This document shows positions 45,523-53,281 of a stretch of DNA of 64,000 nucleotides, one piece after another. The notes beneath the pieces were generated by a model. The model was given only the letters and a program-made list of their open reading frames with translations, made no database searches and was not told the DNA's origin. Every line of letters starts with the position of its first letter. Position 1 is the stretch's first letter. This DNA is from Cognataquiflexum gelatinilyticum (GTDB lineage: Bacteria; Bacteroidota; Bacteroidia; Cytophagales; Cyclobacteriaceae). The position numbers and the translations under genes are program-made. The stretch spans positions 1 to 64,000 of the forward strand of contig NZ_JANAEZ010000003.1 of the NCBI RefSeq assembly GCF_024813435.1. The letters run 5' to 3'.

Positions 45523-46620
45523 ATGAAAGACCATTTACAAATCAAAGACTGGGGATTCGGAATAGAAGGCCATGTCATCATCGCAGGACCTTGTAGTGCT
45601 GAAACTCCTGAGCAGATCGAAAAAGTCTGCCTGGACATGAAAAAAGAAAACATGGTTCCTGATATGTTCCGCGCAGGAATCTGGAAACCTAGAACGAGAC
45701 CGGGAAGCTTTGAAGGAATAGGTGAAGAAGGTTTGAAATGGATGGAAATTGTGAGGCATCACCTCAATATCCCCATCACAACCGAGGTTGGTAATGCTGC
45801 TCACGTGGAATTGGCATTGAAACACAAAGTCGATGTACTTTGGGTAGGAGCCAGAACTACTGTCAATCCATTTGCAGTACAGGAAATCGCCGATGCGCTC
45901 AAAGGAGTGGACATTCCTGTGATGATCAAAAACCCAATGAATCCAGACTTGCAGCTTTGGATCGGTGCTTTGGAAAGAATGCATGCAGTCGGAATCAATA
46001 AATTGGCGGCAATCCACAGAGGATTTTCTGATTCTTATGACAAAAGATTCAGAAACAAGCCTAATTGGTCAATGCCTATCCACCTTAAAAGAGAGTGGAA
46101 AGGAATGGAAGTGATCAACGACCCGAGTCATATTGTAGGTAACAGAGAAGGGATCTTGGAAACAGCCCAAAGAGCAATCAATTTTGGTCTTGATGGTTTG
46201 ATGATTGAGACTCACCATGATCCGGATAACGCCTGGTCTGATGCCAAGCAGCAGGTTACGCCAAAAAGATTGAAAGAAATCCTTTCTTTAATTGATTTCA
46301 AAGATACCCTAGGAAGTGAAAACCCTGGAGAAAGATTGAATGATTTGAGATCTGCAGTTGATCATTTGGACGATCAATTGTTGGATATTTTACAGGAGAG
46401 ATTTTCCTTGATCGATCAAATCGGTGCCTATAAAAGAGAACATCACCTTACTGTATTCCAATCAGATAGGTGGAAATTCGTCATGGAATCTCGTACCCAG
46501 AAGGGTGTTCAGAAGAACCTCTCAGAGAAATTCATGAAAGAATTGCTTTACTGTATTCACGAAGAATCGGTAAAAAGACAAGAAAAGCAATTGAGAGAAG
46601 CTGATGCCGTGAAAAAGTAA
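45523..46620 (+). CDS. Bifunctional DAHP synthase / chorismate mutase
   Basis: 365 aa from an ATG. The N-terminal type I-beta DAHP synthase barrel (about 1-262) carries GPCSAETPEQ, FRAGIWKPRTRPGSFEG, VLWVGARTT, KNPMNPD, AIHRGFS and the metal-binding MIETHHDPDNAWSDAKQQ. It condenses phosphoenolpyruvate with erythrose 4-phosphate, the entry to the shikimate pathway. The C-terminal 90 residues are an AroQ-type chorismate mutase (LNDLRSAVDHLDDQLLDILQERFSLIDQIGAYKRE), which makes prephenate. In such fusions the mutase domain often acts as the feedback sensor for prephenate or aromatic acids. First structural gene after the Phe/Tyr attenuator. Confidence 0.93.
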   Translation: MKDHLQIKDWGFGIEGHVIIAGPCSAETPEQIEKVCLDMKKENMVPDMFRAGIWKPRTRPGSFEGIGEEGLKWMEIVRHHLNIPITTEVGNAAHVELALKHKVDVLWVGARTTVNPFAVQEIADALKGVDIPVMIKNPMNPDLQLWIGALERMHAVGINKLAAIHRGFSDSYDKRFRNKPNWSMPIHLKREWKGMEVINDPSHIVGNREGILETAQRAINFGLDGLMIETHHDPDNAWSDAKQQVTPKRLKEILSLIDFKDTLGSENPGERLNDLRSAVDHLDDQLLDILQERFSLIDQIGAYKREHHLTVFQSDRWKFVMESRTQKGVQKNLSEKFMKELLYCIHEESVKRQEKQLREADAVKK

Positions 46621-46632
46621 GAAGTCAATAAG

Positions 46633-46664
46633 AGGTAAGAGGTTTCAAGAACTTCTTACCTTTT
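46633..46664 (+). repeat. Hairpin between DAHP synthase-mutase and aroB
   Basis: AGGTAAGAGGTT and AACTTCTTACCT form a 12-bp stem with one G-T pair and a short loop, followed by TTTTACTT. The T-run is short, so at most it is a partial terminator or mRNA-stability element inside the operon. Confidence 0.55.
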
Positions 46665-46721
46665 ACTTCTCACCTGATATTTTGATTTTCAGTTCCATTT
46701 ATACAATTAATCTCACCTATT

Positions 46722-47780
46722 TTGGAGTCAGTAATATTTTCCAACAACATCTCGCTTGATTTGAGTAAGTTTCTGGACCAGGTTGAGTATTCTCATTTGG
46801 GAGTGATCTCCGACTCCAATACCGCAAAATTCTGCTTTCCGATCATAGAGCAGCTCTTGCCGGATGGGTACAGACATTTTTCTTTTGAAGCCGGTGAAAC
46901 CAACAAAAATCTAAATACCTGTACACAGATCTGGCAATGGATGACTGATGAAGGCTTTGACAGAAAAGCTTTGATCATCAATCTTGGTGGAGGAGTAACC
47001 GGGGACATGGGAGGTTTTTGTGCGGCAACTTACAAAAGAGGAATCCGATTTATCAATATTCCGACAACTTTGCTCTCTCAGGTGGATGCAAGTGTCGGAG
47101 GAAAATTGGGGATTGATTTCAATGGTTTCAAAAACCACATAGGCGTATTTACCCAACCAGAACTCGTTTTGATTTCTGAAATTTTTCTCCAAACCCTTCC
47201 TCATGAAGAACTCCGGTCGGGTTACGCTGAGGTTTTGAAGCACGGCTTGATCCAAAATGCCAACTACTTTTCTTGTTTAAAAATCAGTGATTGGGAAAAG
47301 CAAAATTGGCGAGAAATCATTGAAAAATCTGTTCAGATCAAAAGGGAAGTGGTAGAAAAAGATCCCAAAGAAGCGGGATTGAGAAAAATTTTGAATTTTG
47401 GACATACCATCGGACATGCTTTCGAGTCATTTTACCTCAATACAGATAAACATTTACTGCATGGTGAAGCCATCGCGGTAGGAATGATTTGCGAAGCTTA
47501 TCTTTCCCACAAAAAATCAGGATTGCCAAAAGAAGACCTTCAGACCATCACTGATGCCTTGACTGAAATTTACGGGGTTTTTCAGTTTTCCGAAGTTGAT
47601 ATCGATGATATCATCAAATTGTGCAGTCAGGATAAAAAGAATGAAGGATCAACGGTAAACTTTTCACTTTTGAGAAGAATAGGCAATTGTGATTACAACA
47701 TCAAAGGAACAGCCGAAGAAATCAAAGAAGCCATTTTATATTACCACTCATTAACCTCCCACGTACCATTAAACCAATGA
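46722..47780 (+). CDS. aroB: 3-Dehydroquinate synthase
   Basis: 352 aa starting at TTG 46722; no ATG lies in frame nearby upstream. Converts DAHP to 3-dehydroquinate with NAD+ and a divalent metal. Motifs are NLGGGVTGDMGGFCAATYKRG, NIPTTLLSQVDASVGGK, SGYAEVLKHGL and the metal-binding NFGHTIGHAFE. It overlaps aroA by four bases (ATGA), so translation of the two is probably coupled. Confidence 0.93.
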   Translation: MESVIFSNNISLDLSKFLDQVEYSHLGVISDSNTAKFCFPIIEQLLPDGYRHFSFEAGETNKNLNTCTQIWQWMTDEGFDRKALIINLGGGVTGDMGGFCAATYKRGIRFINIPTTLLSQVDASVGGKLGIDFNGFKNHIGVFTQPELVLISEIFLQTLPHEELRSGYAEVLKHGLIQNANYFSCLKISDWEKQNWREIIEKSVQIKREVVEKDPKEAGLRKILNFGHTIGHAFESFYLNTDKHLLHGEAIAVGMICEAYLSHKKSGLPKEDLQTITDALTEIYGVFQFSEVDIDDIIKLCSQDKKNEGSTVNFSLLRRIGNCDYNIKGTAEEIKEAILYYHSLTSHVPLNQ

Positions 47781-49003
47781 ATCAAACCTTGGAAACTTTA
47801 TTTCTAAGCCAGATTAGTGCTTTTCAACTTACAGTCATCCCGCTTCCATCTTCCAAAAGTGAAAGCAACAGGGCTTTGGTCATCGATGCGCTTACAGAAG
47901 GTGAGAACAAACTGAGCAATCTTGCCGAAGCGCGTGATACACAGACCATGATCAGGTTGCTTGGAGAAAATCCGGCAATCTTTGATGTTTTGGATGCCGG
48001 TACGACCATGCGGTTTTTGACTGCTTTAGCTGCTGCAACCAACCAGAATAAGGTCATGACCGGAACGCCTCGTATGTGTGAAAGGCCAATCGGTATTTTG
48101 GTGGATGCATTGAGAGAAATAGGTGCGGAAATCCATTACATGAATAAGGAAGGTTTTCCACCTTTGGCCATTCATGGCCTGAAAGAACAAAAAACTAATA
48201 AAATCACTATCCGGGGAGACGTCAGTTCCCAATACATTTCAGCACTGTTGATGATTGCGCCGGTACTTCCTATGGGACTCGAATTGGAACTGACAGGAAA
48301 AATCGGATCGAGGACATATATAGAAATGACCCTTGAACTCATGGGTGCTTTTGGCATAAAGTATACTTGGGAAGGAAATTTCATCAAAGTTTCCCATCAA
48401 GCTTATCAACCTACCCAATTCAATGTCGAAAGTGATTGGTCGGGAGCAAGTTATTGGTTCAGTTTACTGGCATGTTCAGATGAAGGAGAATTGTTTTTGG
48501 AAGGCCTGAAAGAAAACAGCCTGCAAGGAGATTCCAAAATCGTGGACATCATGGACAGGCTAGGTGTCAAAAGTGAATTTCAAAATGGTGGGGTCAAACT
48601 CACCAAACAACCTGTCAAAGGACTTGATTCATGGGATTTTACACATTGCCCGGATCTTGCACAGACAGTAGCTGTGACTTGTGCGATCATTGGTCAAAAG
48701 ACAAAATTTACAGGATTGGAAAGTTTGAGGATCAAGGAAACTGATAGGATTTATGCTTTGCAGCAAGAATTAGGAAAGTTCAATGCCCAACTCAAAGAAG
48801 GAGAAAATGAAGTGTTTACCTTGATTCCTTCCGTGACAATGCCTCATGAGGTCCATATCCACACCTATGATGACCACAGGATGGCCATGGCATTTATGCC
48901 GCTGATGACCAAAACAAAGGTGATCATCGAAGACCCTAGCGTTGTCAACAAATCCTATCCGAGTTTTTGGAAGCACGTTTCCTTAATAGACAATAGACAA
49001 TAG
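47777..49003 (+). CDS. aroA: 3-Phosphoshikimate 1-carboxyvinyltransferase (EPSP synthase)
   Basis: 408 aa, ATG overlapping the aroB stop. Joins shikimate 3-phosphate and phosphoenolpyruvate. It has LPSSKSESNRALVIDAL (shikimate phosphate site), DAGTTMRFLTAL, SSQYISALLM, the catalytic RIKETDRIYALQ and DDHRMAMAF. Slightly shorter than the E. coli enzyme (427 aa). The last codons fall in an AGACAAT heptamer repeat, so the C-terminus (IDNRQ) is encoded by repeat sequence. Confidence 0.93.
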   Translation: MNQTLETLFLSQISAFQLTVIPLPSSKSESNRALVIDALTEGENKLSNLAEARDTQTMIRLLGENPAIFDVLDAGTTMRFLTALAAATNQNKVMTGTPRMCERPIGILVDALREIGAEIHYMNKEGFPPLAIHGLKEQKTNKITIRGDVSSQYISALLMIAPVLPMGLELELTGKIGSRTYIEMTLELMGAFGIKYTWEGNFIKVSHQAYQPTQFNVESDWSGASYWFSLLACSDEGELFLEGLKENSLQGDSKIVDIMDRLGVKSEFQNGGVKLTKQPVKGLDSWDFTHCPDLAQTVAVTCAIIGQKTKFTGLESLRIKETDRIYALQQELGKFNAQLKEGENEVFTLIPSVTMPHEVHIHTYDDHRMAMAFMPLMTKTKVIIEDPSVVNKSYPSFWKHVSLIDNRQ

Positions 49004-49012
49004 ACAAAAGAC
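48985..49012. repeat. AGACAAT heptamer repeat at the aroA 3' end
   Basis: About three copies of a 7-bp unit (AGACAAT, AGACAAT, AGACAAA) span the aroA stop codon. They are followed by a spacer of near-repeats of the ATCTCAC kind up to the next gene. Confidence 0.75.
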
Positions 49013-49066
49013 TTCGATACTATTGTCTCAAATCTCACATCTCCAGTCTCATATCTCTTTTGAAAA

Positions 49067-49435
49067 ATGAAAGGCACCTATACCATCCTTCTTTTGATCC
49101 TTTCCAATACCTTTATGACCATGGCTTGGTATGGACACCTGAAGTTCAAAGACCTGAAATGGTTTGAAAATCTTGGGTTGATCTCGATCGTTTTGATCAG
49201 TTGGGGAATCGCTTTCTTTGAATACATTTTTCAGGTTCCTGCCAATAGGATAGGGTTCAGAGAAAACGGAGGGCCTTTTTCTTTGGTAGAATTAAAAGTG
49301 CTTCAGGAAGTTATCACTTTGGTGGTATTTATGATTTTCACTTTGGTATTTTTCAAGAATGAAACCATCAAACTAAACCATATCATCGGATTTGGATTTT
49401 TGGTGCTTGCGGTTTATTTTATTTTCAAAAAATAG
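49067..49435 (+). CDS. DUF486 / DMT-superfamily small membrane protein
   Basis: 122 aa from an ATG with four hydrophobic segments (about 3-20, 33-52, 81-99 and 103-119) and the family stretch FFEYIFQVPANRIGF. DUF486 proteins are related to small EamA/DMT transporters. The gene is inside the aromatic amino acid operon, three bases from pheA. That context suggests export or sensing of an aromatic compound, but no function is proven for the family. Confidence 0.85.
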   Translation: MKGTYTILLLILSNTFMTMAWYGHLKFKDLKWFENLGLISIVLISWGIAFFEYIFQVPANRIGFRENGGPFSLVELKVLQEVITLVVFMIFTLVFFKNETIKLNHIIGFGFLVLAVYFIFKK

Positions 49436-49438
49436 CTT

Positions 49439-50254
49439 ATGAAAGTCGCCATTCAAGGTATTCCAGGTTCTTTTCACCATCAGGTTGCGCTCAATTATTT
49501 TGGGGAGGATACTGAAATCGAGGGTTTTAGGACTTTTGAGGAAGTGGCCAAGGCGGTGCAAAGAGGAGAGGTTCCTTACGGTGTCATGGCGATCGAGAAC
49601 TCCATTGCAGGCGCCATTCTCCCAAATTATGACCTGATCGACAGGCACGAATTACATATTTTTGAAGAATACTACCTACCGATTTCCCACAACCTCATGG
49701 TTTTGCCGGGGCAAAAAATTACTGATATCAAGGAGGTAAAATCCCATCCTATGGCTTTACTTCAGTGCAAGCGCTTTTTTGAGGATTATCCTGACATCAA
49801 ATTGATCGATGATGTGGATACGGCTACTGTTTCCAAGCGGATTTCGGATGAAAAAATCAAAGGCTTGGGTGCAATTGCGAGCTCGACAGCAGCAGAAATC
49901 TATGGTTTGGAAATCCTGGCCGATGACATTCAGACGATCAAAAACAATTTTACACGTTTCATTCTCCTGCAAAAAGACAAACCGCAGCAAACTGAAAAAC
50001 CCAATAAAGCCTCATTCAAAATCACAATCAGAAATGAAAAGGGAAGTCTTGCCAAGCTCCTGACTTTGCTGAGTGACAATGACCTTGACTTGAGTAAAAT
50101 CCAATCCATTCCGGTTATAGAAAATCCCTGGCACTATGCGTTTTTCATTGATGCGCAATTTGACGATTACGCCAAATACCTGAAGGCCATCGACGCAGTC
50201 AATCAAAATGGGGGAGAAGTGAAGATTTTTGGTGAATATGTAAGCAGGAAATAA
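49439..50254 (+). CDS. pheA: Prephenate dehydratase with ACT domain
   Basis: 271 aa from an ATG. It decarboxylates and dehydrates prephenate to phenylpyruvate, the Phe branch. The catalytic part (about 1-180) has IQGIPGSFHHQVA, VMAIENSIAGAI, LPISHNLMV, IASSTAAEIYGL and the NNFTRF catalytic Thr-Arg-Phe motif. The C-terminal ACT domain (about 190-271) should bind Phe for feedback inhibition. Its GALV-type loop reads KGSLAKLL and the usual ESRP motif is QSIP. No chorismate mutase is fused; that activity is on the first enzyme of the operon. Confidence 0.92.
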   Translation: MKVAIQGIPGSFHHQVALNYFGEDTEIEGFRTFEEVAKAVQRGEVPYGVMAIENSIAGAILPNYDLIDRHELHIFEEYYLPISHNLMVLPGQKITDIKEVKSHPMALLQCKRFFEDYPDIKLIDDVDTATVSKRISDEKIKGLGAIASSTAAEIYGLEILADDIQTIKNNFTRFILLQKDKPQQTEKPNKASFKITIRNEKGSLAKLLTLLSDNDLDLSKIQSIPVIENPWHYAFFIDAQFDDYAKYLKAIDAVNQNGGEVKIFGEYVSRK

Positions 50255-50255
50255 G

Positions 50256-51401
50256 ATGAAGGGATTTTCCAAACGGACAGATAGCATTCAGGAATATTAT
50301 TTTTCTCAAAAACTCAAAGAGGTCAACCAACTGCGGGAAGAAGGAAAGCCAATCATCAACATGGGAATTGGAAGTCCGGACCTTCCGCCTCATCCTTCTG
50401 TCGTAGATTCTTTGCACCAGTCTTCTTTGTTGCCAACGAGCCACGGCTACCAAGGCTATCAGGGAATTCCAGCTTTGAGAAACGGCTACGCTGATTTTCA
50501 CCAAAAACATTATGGGGTTTCCTTATCAGCCGATACGGAAATATTGCCCCTATTGGGTTCAAAGGAAGGTATCATGCACATTTCCATGACTTTTTTGGAC
50601 GAGGGAGATCAGGTTTTGGTACCAAATCCCGGTTACCCAACTTACACTTCTGTAACCAAATTGCTTTTGGCGGAAGCGGTTTATTATGACTTAAAATCAG
50701 AAAATGGTTGGTATCCTGATTTTGATGAACTCGAAAAAATGGACCTAGGCAAAGTCAAACTGATGTGGGTCAATTATCCGCATATGCCCACAGGAGCAAA
50801 GGCTGATTTGAAGGTTTTTGAAAGGCTGATTGCGTTTGGGAGAAAGAATCACATCATCATCGTCAATGACAATCCCTACAGCTTTGTTTTGGAGGATAAT
50901 CCAAAAAGTATTTTCCAGATTGGAGGAGCCAAAGAAGTAGCTTTGGAACTCAATTCCCTCAGCAAGACCTCCAATATGGCTGGTTGGCGGGTTGGTTTTG
51001 TCGCAGGTAAGCCTGAATGGATCTCTGCCATTACCAAAGTAAAAAGCAATATGGATTCAGGAATGTTTCTCGGAATCCAACAAGGCGCCATTGCAGCCAT
51101 GTCATTGGGAAGGGATTGGTATGGGGGACTGAATGAAATTTATTCCAAAAGAAGAAAACTGATTTGGGAATTGGCAGAAAAATTGGGTTTGGAATTTGAA
51201 AAGGACACAGCAGGCATGTTTGTATGGGCTAAATTGCCTAAGGGAAAAACATCTGATGAATTGGTAGATAACCTACTTTACGACAAATCTATTTTTGTGA
51301 CACCCGGACATATTTTCGGAACACAAGGGGAAGGTTTCATAAGATTTTCACTTTGTGTCGAAGAGGAATCCATCAAAGAAGCAATAAATCGATTATCATA
51401 A
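50256..51401 (+). CDS. PLP-dependent aminotransferase, class I/II (probably aromatic)
   Basis: 381 aa from an ATG one base after pheA. Fold type I motifs are present: NMGIGSPDLPPHPSVV, YQGYQGIPALRNGYADF, LLGSKEGIMH, VNYPHMPTGAKA, VNDNPYSF, the PLP lysine Lys237 in LNSLSKTSNMAGWRVGF, and the carboxylate-binding Arg in GFIRFSLC. Its place between pheA and tyrA suggests it converts phenylpyruvate and hydroxyphenylpyruvate to Phe and Tyr, although by sequence it also resembles aspartate and LL-DAP aminotransferases. Confidence 0.88.
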   Translation: MKGFSKRTDSIQEYYFSQKLKEVNQLREEGKPIINMGIGSPDLPPHPSVVDSLHQSSLLPTSHGYQGYQGIPALRNGYADFHQKHYGVSLSADTEILPLLGSKEGIMHISMTFLDEGDQVLVPNPGYPTYTSVTKLLLAEAVYYDLKSENGWYPDFDELEKMDLGKVKLMWVNYPHMPTGAKADLKVFERLIAFGRKNHIIIVNDNPYSFVLEDNPKSIFQIGGAKEVALELNSLSKTSNMAGWRVGFVAGKPEWISAITKVKSNMDSGMFLGIQQGAIAAMSLGRDWYGGLNEIYSKRRKLIWELAEKLGLEFEKDTAGMFVWAKLPKGKTSDELVDNLLYDKSIFVTPGHIFGTQGEGFIRFSLCVEEESIKEAINRLS

Positions 51402-51429
51402 ACACATCACCCACATACATCATCAACAA

Positions 51430-52278
51430 ATGAAAAAAATTCACATCATCGGTTTGGGTCTTTTGGGAGGGTCATTTTCCCTAGCCTTGAAGCAGTTAAA
51501 GCCGGAAATCCATTTTACAGGATTTGATTCCAATTCGCAAAACCTCCAGGATGCCCTGACTTTGGGGATCATAGATGAAGCCAAAGAAAAGGCCGATGCC
51601 GACACAGATATCATCGTTTTGGCAACGCCTGCAAATACTTTATCTGAATTGCTGGTCAAAACTCTTGATGAGATCTCTCCCGAAACTTTGGTGATGGATT
51701 TTGGATCAACCAAAGAATTGCTTTGTCAGGCGGTATCAGAACATCCCAAAAGAGAACATTACCTCGCCGGCCACCCGATCGCAGGAACAGAATATTCCGG
51801 TCCTAAAGCAGCCAATGCAGACCTGTTGGACAGAAAAGTTTTTATCATTTGCGAAATGGAAAAGACAGACATCCACTTGAAAGCCAAAGCCTATGAGGTA
51901 TTGGAAGCCCTCAATATGAAGCTGCGCTTCATGGATCCTGAAGAGCATGACAAACATCTCGCTTTCGTTTCCCACCTGTCGCACATCACTTCGTTTATGT
52001 TGGGCAAGACCGTCCTGGATAAAATGGAAGATGAAAAAAACATTTTTGACATGGCAGGAAGTGGATTTGCTTCGACGGTCAGGTTAGCAAAAAGTTCACC
52101 GGGAATGTGGGCACCCATCATGCAGGAAAACAAGAAAAATATCCTTGAGGCCATGAGCTTGTACATATCCAACCTTTCCAAATTTCGAGATAAAATCATT
52201 GCAGATGACTACGAAGGATTGTACCACGAAATGGAAAAAACCAATAAAATCAAGGATATCCTGGATTTGGAAAAATAA
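51430..52278 (+). CDS. tyrA: Prephenate dehydrogenase
   Basis: 282 aa from an ATG. NAD(P)-dependent oxidative decarboxylation of prephenate to 4-hydroxyphenylpyruvate, the Tyr branch. It has the Rossmann motif IHIIGLGLLGGSFSLAL, then VMDFGSTKELL, LAGHPIAGTEYSGP and LAFVSHLSHITSFML with the catalytic His. No ACT or mutase domain is fused. Last gene of the operon, followed by an intrinsic terminator. Confidence 0.92.
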   Translation: MKKIHIIGLGLLGGSFSLALKQLKPEIHFTGFDSNSQNLQDALTLGIIDEAKEKADADTDIIVLATPANTLSELLVKTLDEISPETLVMDFGSTKELLCQAVSEHPKREHYLAGHPIAGTEYSGPKAANADLLDRKVFIICEMEKTDIHLKAKAYEVLEALNMKLRFMDPEEHDKHLAFVSHLSHITSFMLGKTVLDKMEDEKNIFDMAGSGFASTVRLAKSSPGMWAPIMQENKKNILEAMSLYISNLSKFRDKIIADDYEGLYHEMEKTNKIKDILDLEK

Positions 52279-52300
52279 TTAAGTTTGCAGTATTCAGTCT

Positions 52301-52333
52301 CAGTTTGCAGTTTCCACTGCCAACTGTTTTTTT
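52301..52333 (+). terminator. Intrinsic terminator of the aromatic operon
   Basis: CAGTTTGCAGT pairs with ACTGCCAACTG (one central mismatch) around TTCC, followed by T7, 22 bp after tyrA. Confidence 0.75.
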
Positions 52334-52350
52334 CTGATTACTGATTACTG
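52334..52350. repeat. Short heptamer repeat CTGATTA
   Basis: Two and a half copies of a 7-bp unit directly follow the terminator T-run. This resembles the other heptamer spacers at 43801 and 48985 in period though not in sequence. Confidence 0.6.
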
Positions 52351-52404
52351 AAAAAAATTGGCCGAAATTTTGAACCCTCCGTACAAGACTTAAAAACCAA
52401 TATT

Positions 52405-53115
52405 ATGAAAAAGCTACTATTTGCATTGCCGTTTTTATTCCTGTTTGGACCTGCCTTTGCGCAGGAAAACATTCCACTCATTCAAGTCGAAGGAACAAGC
52501 GAACTCAGCATTATGCCGGATGAAGCGTTGATGTTTATCAACCTCTCAGAAAAAGCATTGAAAGTTTCCGATGCCACCAATGCGCTGAACAAGAAGACAA
52601 AATCAATAGAGGATGCCCTTAAAAAAACCAAGGTGAGCGGTTACACTTTTACGGTTGACAATTATTTTGTCAATGTCAACAGGGTTTATTCCAATAACTC
52701 TTCCAAAGACAGTGGCTATGTTGCTGCCCAAACCATTAAAGTCAGGGTAAAAATTGCAGAACAGAATTTGGTAAAAATCACTGAAGCATTGCATCAGACG
52801 ACAGATATGACTTACAATGTGCAGTTTCAGGTTTCGGATGCCTTGAGAAAATCATCTGCTTCTAAATTGCTCGAACTCGCCATTTCTGATGCAAAATCAA
52901 AAACAGAGGTAATTGCAAAATCATTGGGGTTGTCTAAACTCCAAGTCCATAATGTCACCTATACCTCAGGAAATAACAACTACATGCCCGTCATGCGTAA
53001 TGCCAAAGCCATGTTGGCCATGGATACGAGTGAATCATACCAAGAACCGACTTTCAGTCTTGAGGAGCAAAAGCTCAATGACAGGGTGATGGTTTCTTTT
53101 TCATTTTCAAAGTAG
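52405..53115 (+). CDS. SIMPL (DUF541) domain periplasmic protein
   Basis: 236 aa from an ATG with a signal peptide (1-20, ending FGPAFAQ). The mature protein matches the SIMPL/DUF541 family: VEGTSELSIMPDEALMFINL at the start, the helical NALNKKTKSIEDALKK, and SDAKSKTEVIAKSLGLSKLQVHNVTY. Members are periplasmic or membrane-linked proteins of poorly defined role, some tied to oxidative stress or signalling. A Met-rich stretch (NNYMPVMRNAKAMLAM) precedes the C-terminus. Separated from tyrA by a terminator, so it is transcribed on its own. Confidence 0.88.
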   Translation: MKKLLFALPFLFLFGPAFAQENIPLIQVEGTSELSIMPDEALMFINLSEKALKVSDATNALNKKTKSIEDALKKTKVSGYTFTVDNYFVNVNRVYSNNSSKDSGYVAAQTIKVRVKIAEQNLVKITEALHQTTDMTYNVQFQVSDALRKSSASKLLELAISDAKSKTEVIAKSLGLSKLQVHNVTYTSGNNNYMPVMRNAKAMLAMDTSESYQEPTFSLEEQKLNDRVMVSFSFSK

Positions 53116-53144
53116 AAATAAGAAAAAGTAAGAATATCAAAATT

Positions 53145-53190
53145 GAAAGCCACTGCTGAAAGGTATCAATCCTTTTGGGCGGTGGCTTTT
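53145..53190 (+). terminator. Intrinsic terminator after the SIMPL gene
   Basis: A long imperfect hairpin (AAAGCCACTGCTGAAAGG against CCTTTTGGGCGGTGGCTTT) ends in TTTT, 30 bp after the stop codon. Confidence 0.65.
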
Positions 53191-53281
53191 CTGTTGATGA
53201 TTTTATAGCAGTTTCTTAACAGCCCCTTCATCTCTTTTATTTTTCTTCTGTTTAGTATTGGTAAACAAAAATCCAGTTCCA

